NCBI GenBank assembly: GCA_033977485.1
Contig: CM066988.1
Coordinates: 6,179,501 to 6,243,500, forward strand
DNA: 64,000 nt
Direction: 5' to 3'
From: Hydrangea macrophylla
Taxonomy: Eukaryota > Streptophyta > Magnoliopsida > Cornales > Hydrangeaceae
In this document: piece after piece, positions 31,466 through 40,359 of the stretch
Numbering within the stretch: the stretch's first letter is position 1
Layout of the letters: every line of letters begins with the position of its first letter
Program-made: the position numbers and the translations under genes
The notes under the pieces: model-generated
What the model saw: the letters and a program-made list of their open reading frames with translations, nothing else
Told to the model about the DNA's origin: nothing
The model's database searches: none

Positions 31466-32819
31466 TTATACGTAATACTGTCTCCCTCAATCTCGGCACA
31501 AAACAACCGTCACAAGGCTCCATGGGTTTAAAGAAGGGTTTGAAGGTAGCGCGATCTCATGTATGTCTAGTTATTGTGTAAAAGAGTATGACATGTGAAA
31601 CTCTGTTTGTTTATATAATTTGTTAGACCTAAAAATAAAATCATCATTACTTAAGATGAATCCCTTGAATCCTTATTATCCTGAAAATGTGTGGAAGTGC
31701 CTTTTGGTTCTTGTAATGTTGCTAATTCGGTAACAGATTTGGTGACTTAGGTGCATAGAGCATAAAGTTGATTACGGCTTATGTCGATAATTCTGGTTTG
31801 CAACCAACTTGGAAGGTAAGTTGTACACTGTGCAGTGCCAAAGAAACATTGTGATGATAGCATCTGAATTAGAACTAGCATCATGTGGATCAGCTATTTC
31901 CCTCACAAGCATTAAGATGGATTTCAGCTTATGCTTTACGAAGTGAGTTTTTTTTTTTTTTTTCGGTTGCAAACATTATGTGTGGCTTCTTTTGGTTTCT
32001 ACACATATTTGTTCCACTTCTGGATCCCCGTATGTGGAACGAGCGAGTGCATGTACTCTGTTATCGAACTTTTTATTCCATAAGCTTGTCAAATGAAATG
32101 AGTTATTTTTGTGATTTTTGTGATTACTTATTTTGAGAACATTGTTGAAGTTTATTTAGTTAATGGCATATTGGGGATGCTAAATCTTTCTCTTTTGTTT
32201 TGTTCTGTTTTGATGTGGCTATATCTCAGCATTCTCTCTTTCTTTTGTTCTCATAGAAAAGTAAATAATTATGTGTATAAGTTTTACCTCTGTGAGCATG
32301 CCAGTGGGGGAAAAAAAACTTTGTGCGCATTGACCTCTTATATCCAGATAGTGTTGCTATGTATTTGTCTTCTATATTTGTCAAGAGGGGTCTCATTCGC
32401 ATTACTTTGATGGTGTCTTGGTTTTGCTTGATATAGACAAATGTAAGAACTTTAGCGGTATGATGAATTCATACTGTCCGAAAAGCGTGTTTCTAACTTT
32501 CTATAACTAATAATTTCGGTTATATAATGTCATGCGAGTACCCTTAGTGCTAATTGTGCCCTCATATAGTCATATAGTACTAATATTATTCTCATAATGT
32601 GGTCCATTTATGTCGTGTACAATGGGTTGAACTGTCATGCCTTTCACCATGTCTTTGAGAAATATGGTTATATCCAGTGTCTGTTGTGGTCTTGATCATT
32701 TTTTGCTATGTAATTTGTGCCCTAGTCTTTCCTTTTGTGTTCTGGGTTTTGAGATTCTTCAGAAACTGTGGTTATAGCAAAGTAAATATCAGCTTTTTTA
32801 TGACAGAAGTGGATCATTC
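31466..32819. other. No gene recognised
   Basis: AT-rich, T-rich on the plus strand, with short frames of low complexity only. A T run lies at 31950-31963. Nothing supported. Confidence 0.5.
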
Positions 32820-33209
32820 TGTTATAAAACTAATAATAAAGCAAGCACATGAATAAATAATAATACAAAAGGGACACAAGTATTTTCAGGTGGTTCGGCA
32901 ATTTGCCTACGTCCACTGCGGAGGGGGATCACCTTTGATTATTGATGGAACTTTTACAACTCAAGAACTCACTGCCCTGTATATCTAAACACTGATATTA
33001 TATCTCACTTCTTTTCTCTCTGTATTTCTCTTGCTCTTCACTATGTCTTCTTCGTTGAGTAAGCTCTCAATTTATAGACACATTTACAATCACTAAGCAT
33101 TAAATGAAGCATTAAATGAGGAGACACAAATGACAATGCTAGATGTAGGCTTTTTGACTTAGGTGGACATTCACCTTTTCACTTTCACCTTTTCACTTAT
33201 TTCACAACA
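32820..33209 (-). mobile_element. Copia LTR (element C), 390 bp
   Basis: Reads TGTTGTGAAATAAGTGAAAA on the minus strand and ends TTTATAACA. It has a TATA-like CTATAAATTGAG and is preceded by GGGAG, the end of a polypurine tract. It is thus the 3' LTR of a minus-strand copia element whose interior is displaced by copia B, which starts 5 bp away. The conserved word TGGACGTAGGCAAATTGCCG near its 3' side is common in such plant LTRs. Confidence 0.6.
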
Positions 33210-34070
33210 CTCCCTGTCACGCCCCGGAGCAGCATAAATAGAGAAAAATAAATTTCCTTTATGGGTCCATAAGGAATGACAGGTGAAAGTCACTAATAAT
33301 CCACACCACGCAGTACTAGTCCAAAAGAACAGCAACAATAAACAACTGAAGATAAAAATCACTGTATTAGCTATTACAAAACATCAGAGTGTGGTCCGCA
33401 GAATCACAACAGGTCTGAAGACAACAAATGCCCAAGTACCCGCTAACCAAAAAGGTTTAACAGAACAACTGAAATCTAAAACTAGTCATAACTCCTTCAG
33501 CCTTCAACTAGCGTATGGATAGTCCTCAGCGTAGTAATCCTCCCTGGCGTAATCGTCATTAGTGGGGCTCTCCTCTGGATAACACTCATCAGTGTGCTGG
33601 TCATTACCTGCAGAATAAGGGACAGTATATTCTGGACGGGGAAAATCCAGGCAATAAAAGGCCGTCAGCTTACTGAGAGCTGAGTGAGCAACAACTAACA
33701 GGGTACCAGTTATCTGAAGTAAAACACAAGCTTATGAAAACAAGAGTTAACATCTTATTATAACCATATCTTGTTTCCTTATTCATACTTGTAAACCGAC
33801 CCTTAACGTCTTGTTAATCGAATACCGAACTCAACATATTCTGATTTCATGAACAGACTCAATCGCTTAACTCTAGGGATACACCCTTATTCTGTCCATC
33901 GCTTTTAAGAGCAATATATCCTGCTCACCGCATGTCATGGACTCCACGTAAGTCCATCCCCAGCTTTTAAGAACAATGGTCCTGTTCACCGCATTTCAGG
34001 GATATAACGTTTCAAACAAGGCATATCCATCTTATTGCTACGACTCAACGTCATCTACTAGTGATCCCAG

Positions 34071-34212
34071 CTCACCGCTTTTAAGAACAATGGTCCTGTT
34101 CACCGCTTTTAAGAGCATATCATAGATCATCCAGTCTATCTTAGGACTATTTGGTCCAGCTCACCGCTTTTAAGAACAATGGTCCTGTTCACCGCTTTTA
34201 AGAGCATATCAT
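34071..34212. repeat. 89-bp-spaced tandem repeat in the copia B LTR
   Basis: CTCACCGCTTTTAAGAACAA and the following GCTTTTAAGAGCATATCAT are found at 34071 and again at 34160. Related CACCGC words extend back to about 33900. Confidence 0.8.
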
Positions 34213-34524
34213 GACCGAACGTCCATTCCCGTACTATTCCCAGAACTTATCAAACCTACTTACGTTCCATTCTACATCGACACATGACAATCCCCAATGT
34301 GGCCTGACTACTCTGAATGAAAGAAAACGGACATCGAACTCACATCAGAATCAAAACGTCACCCATGTCTTCATATTACTTTTATTTATCCATTAACCAT
34401 AAATCTTTGGTGTCCCATTAATCCTGTCTTACCCACAGTCGCATACTGGAAATCCGAATTAGAAATCGAACAACTAAACCTCTTATATAATAAACAGGCA
34501 AAGGAATCCATGTTCTGATCATGC

Positions 34525-34682
34525 CAATCGATTGGGACTAAGTCCAATCGATTGGTATAAAAAAATCATATCAATCGATTGAGAAACATGGCAATCGATT
34601 GAACATGTCAATCGATTGGAATTCTATCCAATCGATTGAGATACAACTGATATCAATCGATTGAGATTATGTCAATCGATTG
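34525..34682. repeat. CAATCGATTG palindrome array, downstream block (8 copies)
   Basis: Exact copies start at 34525, 34545, 34572, 34592, 34609, 34629, 34654 and 34673. They form four pairs with within-pair spacing 20, 20, 20 and 19 bp. The block lies downstream of the TATA box in LTR orientation. Confidence 0.97.
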
Positions 34683-35073
34683 GTACTACGTCTTCTCCAG
34701 CAGATTGCAAAAACAGCATATATAAACGTACACTACATGCATTTAACCCATCTAAACTTCATAATAACTTATATCAACTTCATATAGAGGGACCAAGTGA
34801 GTTAGAACTCACCTAGGGTGCGTTTGGGTGTGTTTAAAACTTGAAACCTCCAAGTTCTCTCTCTTTCTCCTCTTCTCTGTCTCTGTCTTCCCTCTCTGTC
34901 TCCTCCTCTCTTCTTTCTGCTTCTTCTTCTTCTCTCTCCCAGCTGCCAAGGCAGTGTGTGTGTGTGTGGAGTGTGTATATATGTGTAGATATATGTATAT
35001 GTATGTATATCTCAAGAGGTATATCTCTCTCTCTCAATGGTCTGAAAACAGTCCCAAGGCCAATAAATGAAAC

Positions 35074-35083
35074 ATATATATAG
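35074..35083 (-). promoter_or_regulatory. Copia B LTR TATA box
   Basis: TATATATATG on the minus strand about 410 bp inside the LTR, after the upstream palindrome block. Placement fits the U3 promoter. Inferred. Confidence 0.45.
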
Positions 35084-35145
35084 AGGGGAGAGAGTGCCAC
35101 ACGTTTAAACCTCAAGAAAAGAAGAAAACATTTCTCAGCTTATGT

Positions 35146-35397
35146 CAATCGATTGAGACACAAGTCAATCGATTGGTAACAGATATTTGTAGTCAATCGA
35201 TTGGAATGATGTCAATCGATTGGAATGAATGGCAATCGATTGGGATGTTGACACGTAGTCAATTTTAGTCGGTCTGATGGCAATCGATTGGGAACATGTC
35301 AATCGATTGGTATTCAAAAAGTGTCAATCGATTGGGAATATGTCAATCGATTGGTATTCAAAAAGTGTCAATCGATTGGGAATATGTCAATCGATTG
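35146..35397. repeat. CAATCGATTG palindrome array, upstream (U3) block (11 copies)
   Basis: Exact copies start at 35146, 35166, 35194, 35213, 35233, 35281, 35300, 35325, 35344, 35369 and 35388. The last six form three pairs in a 44-bp unit (spacing 19 then 25). The block lies between the LTR start and the TATA box. Confidence 0.97.
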
Positions 35398-35569
35398 GTA
35401 TTCAATTTTCACCAAAGGAAAAGTTAGGGTTATACAAGTATAGAAATGAAATACCAGGTCTTATTAATATACCAAAATACAGGGTATTACACTCCCCCTT
35501 GAATGTCCATCTAAAAATAATACCCTTACCCATCGATTACTCCCCCTCATTGTAACATGAGAAAATTCA

Positions 35570-37672
35570 CTAGGAAACTTCTTTGAGTTTACGCATTCCA
35601 ATGTTGTGTACTAGCTTCTTGAACGTTGCAGTTGGTAGTGCTTTTGTGAATAAATCTGCGAGATTGTTAATAGAGCATATCTGCTGGACGTTGATTTCAC
35701 CGTTCTTTTGGAGCTCATGTGTATAGAAGAATTTTGGTGAGATATGCTTGGTTCTGTCACTTTTAATGAATCCCCCTCCTATCTGTGCAATGCATGCAGC
35801 ATTATCTTCGTATAATGGTGTTGGGCTGTCTTTGATCGAAGATAAGTCACACGACTCTCGAATATACTGTATCATGGATCTCAACCAAATACATTCACGG
35901 CTGGTTTCATGCAATGCCAGAATTTCAGAATGATTTGAAGAAGTGGTAGTCAATGTTTGCTTTACAGATCTCCATGAGATTGCAGTATCGCCACAAGTAA
36001 ATACATAACCAGTTTGAGATCGACCTTTGTGTGGATCAGAAAGGTATCCAGCATCAGCATATCCAATTAATGGTGACTTGGATTCTTTAGGATAAAATAA
36101 CCCAAGATCAATTGTGCCACAGAGATAGCGAAATATGTGCTTAATACCATTCCAATGCCTTTGAGTTGGGGCTGAGCTGAACCTTACTAGCAAGTTGACA
36201 GCAAATGCAATATCTGGTCTTGTACAGTTTGCAAGATACATAAGAGCACCAATTGCGCTCAAATATGGTACTTCAGGACCGAGAAGTTCCTCATCTTCAT
36301 CACAAGGACGATAGGGATCCTTCTTTACATTAAGGGATTGGACTACCATTGGAGTACTCAATGGATGAGCCTTATCCATGTAGAAACGTTTCAAACCTTT
36401 CTCCGTATATGAGGATTGATGTAAGAGAATTCCTTCGAGGAAATGCTCGAGTTGCAACCCAAGACAAAATTTTGTCTTTCCGAGATCTTTCATCTCAAAT
36501 TCCCTTTTCAAATAATCAGCAATTTTTGTGAGCTCTTTGGTAGTGCCAACAAGATTAAGATCATCAACATATACTGCAATGATTGCAAAACCGGAGTCTG
36601 ATCTCTTAATGAAGACGCATGGACATATAGCATTATTTATATATCCTTCTTTCAATAGATATTCGCTCAAGCGATTGTACCACATGCGTCCGGATTGCTT
36701 TAATCCGTATAGAGATCTTTGCAATTTAATAGAGTACATATCTCGTGGTTTTGATTTACATGCTTCGGGCATGTTGAATCCTTCAGGGATCTTCATATGT
36801 ATATCACTATCTAGTGATCCATATAAATATGCCGTAACCACATCCATTAAGCGCATATCAAGTCCTTCAGACATTGATAGGCTTATCAAAAATCGAAACG
36901 TAATTGCATCCATTACAGGAGAATAGGCTTCATCGTAGTCTATGCCAGGTCTTTGTGATAAACCTTGAGCTACAAGTCTGGCCTTGTATCGCACAATTTC
37001 ATCATGCTCGTTGCGTTTTCGTACAAATACCCATTTGTACCCAATGGGATTTACATCTTCAGGTGTAGGGACTACAGGTCCAAACACTTCTCGCTTTTCT
37101 AATGATTTTAGCTCAGCCTGTATGGCTTCTTTCCTCTTTGGCCAATCTGTCCTACATCGACATTCTTCTACACTATGTGGTTCTGGATCCTCATCACTTC
37201 GAGTGATGTCCAGTGCTACCTTAAAGGCAAATACATGATCAATGACAATATTATTACGATCCCATATATTCCCAGTGGATATATAATTTATGGAGATCTC
37301 ATTATTGTCTATTACATGTTCCTCACCTGGGGCCACATGTTCCTCCTCAGGGGCTACTTGTTCCTCTACAAGGGAAGAATGATCACCAACGTTGGATTTA
37401 TCAAATACTTTGATCATTTTCTTTGAGGACTTTTCAGGAGTTTTTCCCTCATTCATATGAGCTTTTAGTTTCCTCTTCCTGGGAAACTTGTCTTTTGTAC
37501 CACTGGGTCTACCACGCTTCATGCGTGCTATAGACTCACTAACCACAACACTACCAGATTGTCCTGCGGGGACTTCAATTCTTGCTGGAGTGTTCACAGC
37601 TGGTATATGTGATCTTATCACTTTCTTTGTATCCGTGAATGCATCGGGTATTTCATTTGCAACTTCTTGCAA
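35570..37672 (-). CDS. Copia B reverse transcriptase and RNase H
   Basis: 700 codons. Residues about 175-430 are the copia RT: GYKWVFVRKRNEHDEIVRYK and KARLVAQGLSQRPGIDYDEA, SLYGLKQSGRMWYNRL, and the catalytic YVDD at 368-371. RNase H follows (about 535-670) with Asp in GYADAGYLSDP, Glu in NHSEILALHE and Asp in YEDNAACIAQ. The end, NLADLFTKALPTATFKKLVH, is typical of copia. No stop or frameshift within this frame, so it is well kept. It is in frame with the integrase, separated by one TAA (37705-37703). Upstream residues 1-150 are the variable linker. Confidence 0.9.
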   Translation of the reverse strand: MQEVANEIPDAFTDTKKVIRSHIPAVNTPARIEVPAGQSGSVVVSESIARMKRGRPSGTKDKFPRKRKLKAHMNEGKTPEKSSKKMIKVFDKSNVGDHSSLVEEQVAPEEEHVAPGEEHVIDNNEISINYISTGNIWDRNNIVIDHVFAFKVALDITRSDEDPEPHSVEECRCRTDWPKRKEAIQAELKSLEKREVFGPVVPTPEDVNPIGYKWVFVRKRNEHDEIVRYKARLVAQGLSQRPGIDYDEAYSPVMDAITFRFLISLSMSEGLDMRLMDVVTAYLYGSLDSDIHMKIPEGFNMPEACKSKPRDMYSIKLQRSLYGLKQSGRMWYNRLSEYLLKEGYINNAICPCVFIKRSDSGFAIIAVYVDDLNLVGTTKELTKIADYLKREFEMKDLGKTKFCLGLQLEHFLEGILLHQSSYTEKGLKRFYMDKAHPLSTPMVVQSLNVKKDPYRPCDEDEELLGPEVPYLSAIGALMYLANCTRPDIAFAVNLLVRFSSAPTQRHWNGIKHIFRYLCGTIDLGLFYPKESKSPLIGYADAGYLSDPHKGRSQTGYVFTCGDTAISWRSVKQTLTTTSSNHSEILALHETSRECIWLRSMIQYIRESCDLSSIKDSPTPLYEDNAACIAQIGGGFIKSDRTKHISPKFFYTHELQKNGEINVQQICSINNLADLFTKALPTATFKKLVHNIGMRKLKEVS

Positions 37673-37702
37673 ATGGATGATCCTTTGAACCTCAAGTTCA
37701 CA

Positions 37703-38893
37703 TTAATTAGTACGAGGATCAAGATGAGACATTGTTGATGTATGCCAGGAAATTACATTATGAGTTTTGGGCTCCAGCTTTTCTCCCCCTAATGGTGTGA
37801 ATATTGTCTCATCAAAGTGGCAGTCTGCAAGCCTTGCCTTAAAAAGATCTCCTGTCAAGGGTTCAAGATATCTTATAATAGATGGAGAATCAAAACCAAC
37901 ATAAATCCCAAGGTGTCGCTGAGGACCCATTTTTGTTCGTTGGGGGGGTGCAATGGGAACTTGCACAGCACAACCAAATATCCTTAAATGAGAAACATTG
38001 GGTGGTTGCCCAAAAACAAGTTGTAAAGGAGAGTATTCATGATAAGCAGTGGGTCTAATTCGGATCAATGATGCAATATGTAATATGGCATGTCCCCAAG
38101 CAGAAATAGGCAGTTTTGTTCTCATAAGTAAAGGTCTAGCAATCAACTTGAGACGTTTGATGAAAGACTCAGCTAACCCATTCTGTGTATGTACATGAGC
38201 GACAGGATGTTTAACATTAATGCCAATAGACATACAATAGTCATCAAATGCCCTAGATGTGAATTCACCAGCATTATCAAGACGTATAGCCTTGATAGGG
38301 TAATCAGGAAATTGTGCCCTTAATCGAATGATTTGGGCAAGAAGTTTAGCAAAAGCGGTGTTACGAGATGACAGTAAACAAACATGTGACCATCTAGTAG
38401 AAGCATCAATTAAGACCATGAAGTATGAAAATGGTCCGGATGATGGATGGATAGGTCCACATATATCTCCTTGTACGCGTTTCAAAAATGCTAGGGATTC
38501 AAAGTTTACTTTTGTAGGAGATGGTCTTACAATCAATTTTCCTTGTGAACAAGCAGTACAAGGATTCTCACTAGGTAAAAGAATTTTCTGGTTCTTTAAA
38601 GGATGTCCATGTGAGGTTTCAATGATCCTACGCATCATAATAGCTCCAGGGTGACCAAGACGGTCATGCCAAAGTCCAAAAATCTTTGGGTCAGAAAACC
38701 TTTTGTTTATCACCACATGTGATTCAATAGACCTTATCGTTGTTTGATACAACCCGGATAAGTGAGCATGGAGTTTTTCCAAAATATGTTTTTTGTTTGA
38801 AACAACTTTGGTGATGCAAATGTATTCAGAATCACCTTCATTAACTGTTTCAACATGGTATCCATTACGGCGGATATCTTTAAAACTGAGCAA
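37703..38893 (-). CDS. Copia B GAG-pre-integrase and integrase
   Basis: 396 codons. The zinc region HDRLGHPG and CTACSQGK is followed by the integrase core: QGDICGPIHP (first Asp), IRLDNAGEFTSRAFDDYC (second Asp), and HTQNGLAESFIKRLK (Glu). The C-terminal LRIFGCAVQVP and HLGIYVGFDSPSIIRYLEP are typical. It ends at an in-frame TAA where copia elements normally read on into RT, so the polyprotein is cut here. Confidence 0.9.
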   Translation of the reverse strand: MLSFKDIRRNGYHVETVNEGDSEYICITKVVSNKKHILEKLHAHLSGLYQTTIRSIESHVVINKRFSDPKIFGLWHDRLGHPGAIMMRRIIETSHGHPLKNQKILLPSENPCTACSQGKLIVRPSPTKVNFESLAFLKRVQGDICGPIHPSSGPFSYFMVLIDASTRWSHVCLLSSRNTAFAKLLAQIIRLRAQFPDYPIKAIRLDNAGEFTSRAFDDYCMSIGINVKHPVAHVHTQNGLAESFIKRLKLIARPLLMRTKLPISAWGHAILHIASLIRIRPTAYHEYSPLQLVFGQPPNVSHLRIFGCAVQVPIAPPQRTKMGPQRHLGIYVGFDSPSIIRYLEPLTGDLFKARLADCHFDETIFTPLGGEKLEPKTHNVISWHTSTMSHLDPRTN

Positions 38894-38926
38894 ATTTCTT
38901 CGAGATTTGCTAGAGTATAAAGCATT

Positions 38927-39130
38927 TTATAAATGAATTGTTGTTCCTTTTGACAAGGTAATGCTCGCTCGTCCAGAGCCTTCAATGAGACTTGATGTAC
39001 CAGATATAGTGTTCACATTAGCTCCTGCTAATTTTAAGTCTAAGAAATATCTCGGTTCTCGGAGAATGGTGTGTGTAGTTGCGCTATCAACCAGACATAT
39101 GTCTTCTCGTTTCATCGTGTAATCTATCAA
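38927..39130 (-). pseudogene. Copia B aspartic protease fragment
   Basis: CLVDSATTHTILREPRYFLD contains the active site in the DSATTH form usual in this copia group, then SGTSSLIEGSGRASITLSKG. A stop (TAA, 38929-38927) breaks it; the same frame goes on into the pre-integrase part, so one base change cuts the polyprotein. Confidence 0.8.
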
Positions 39131-39232
39131 TTAACAAAAGTCATATATTATTGCAGACAAAAGATGTTTATACATTATTTAGAAAATTACAAGCATAGTA
39201 CAAGATAAAAACTGAGACATAGTACAGATGTT

Positions 39233-40359
39233 CTAAACATATTTATTGTTGTTAGATGGATCAGGGTATGCATCAGAGTCGATCAAGAAGTCAGCCACAT
39301 CAAGATGAGTGAAGTCCAATGGGTCATTGTGGTCGGCAAAATGTGTCTCTATCTCCTTTCCTTTTCCTTTTATAGAGGCCTGATAGAGATCCACAAAAAA
39401 TTGTGGCGTATGACAATTACGTGCCCAATGCCCTTTCATGCCACATTTGTGACAGTTATCTTCATTTTTCTTCATAGCCTTTTGTACACCCTTTTCTTTG
39501 TCATTTTTATTCCATTTCGGGTAAAAAGGTGTATTATTTTTGCTATATGGATGATAACCACCATGATTCCCATAATTATTCCTTCCTTGGCCACGTCCAC
39601 GGCTACCACGATTATAACCACGACCACGACCATGACCACGACCACGACCACGAATCTGATCATTCCTACGACCATATCCATGTCCTCCCCCCTTTTCATA
39701 CCCTTGTCTATTGCGGGGAGGCACATTCTCTTCAAGGAATGTGGTGCCATTTGCTTCAGGTAATGGTGCCGAGCCAGTGGGACGAAGGTGATGATTTTTC
39801 ATCAGAATTTTATCATTTTGCTCTTCCACGAGAAGGCATGAAATTAACCCGGAGTATTTCGTGAATTTTGTCGCTCGGTATTGCTTTTGCAAGAGTGTAC
39901 ACGAGGGATGAAATGTTGATACTGTTTTTTCAATCATTTCAGAATCAGTGACACCTTCTCCACAAAATGACATTTGAGAAGTAATTGTATGTAAAGCCGA
40001 ATTATATTCTGCAACTGTTTTAAAATCTTGAAATCGTAGTTGGATCCAGTTATATTTAGCTTTTGGTAAAATGATCATTTTCATATGTTCAAATCTTTCC
40101 TTTAAATTTTTCCAAAGAACGAAGGGGTCCTTGACTGTAAGATATTCTATTTGTAAATCTTCATGGATATGGCTATGAAGGAAAGCCAGTGCCTTGGCCT
40201 GCTTTTCCTCTAATTGATTTTTGCCTGATTGATCCAGCTCTGATGCATCAGTCTCTTCAACAACAATCTTCCAAACATTCTTTGCTTTTAGTTGGGTTTC
40301 AGCTAGATTGACCCACAATAGATAATTCTTCCCCGTAATGTCCAAGGCCGCAATATCAA
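39233..40359 (-). CDS. Copia B gag, N-terminus cut by LARD A
   Basis: From the insertion point it reads DIAALDITGKNYLLWVNLAE, then KAKALAFLHSHIHEDLQIEY (UBN2-type gag), a Gly/Arg-rich RNA-binding stretch (GRGRGHGRGRGYNRG) and a zinc knuckle CHKCGMKGHWARNC (CX2CX4HX4C). It ends NNNKYV and a stop, with about 100 bp and more stops before the protease, so gag may be a separate frame. The roughly first ten residues are displaced. Residues upstream of 40359 in the long open frame belong to the LARD. Confidence 0.85.

Larger units (their letters stand above)
33215..35491 (-). repeat. 3' LTR of copia B, 2277 bp
   Basis: Starts TGTAATACCCTGTATTTTGG after the polypurine tract and ends CGTGACA. Order on the minus strand: palindrome array (35397-35146), TATA box (35083-35074), GA/CT and GT microsatellites (35040-34850), second palindrome array (34682-34525), an 89-bp tandem repeat (34212-34071). 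Element D at 54643 starts with the same terminus and similar first 60 bp. Confidence 0.82.
33215..40359 (-). mobile_element. Copia retrotransposon B, near-complete interior, one LTR visible
   Basis: Minus strand: gag (40359-39233), protease (39130-38927), integrase (38893-37703), RT-RNase H (37672-35570), a polypurine tract CAAGGGGGAG and the 3' LTR (35491-33215, TGTAATACCC to GGGGCGTGACA). The N-terminus of gag, the primer site and the 5' LTR are displaced by LARD A inserted at 40360 and lie beyond the window. Integrase and RT share one frame with a single stop between them. Confidence 0.88.

Noticed and set aside
34809..35115. Several 60-93-codon frames on both strands
   Set aside because: Low-complexity CT/GA and GT repeats of the copia B LTR.
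34500..35400. CRISPR array
   Set aside because: The 10-bp repeat with uneven 7-38 bp spacers looks array-like, but the repeat is far too short, the DNA is plant nuclear, and it lies in an LTR.
39305..39864. Plus-strand frames up to 152 codons opposite copia B gag
   Set aside because: Antisense shadows of the Gly/Arg-rich gag region.
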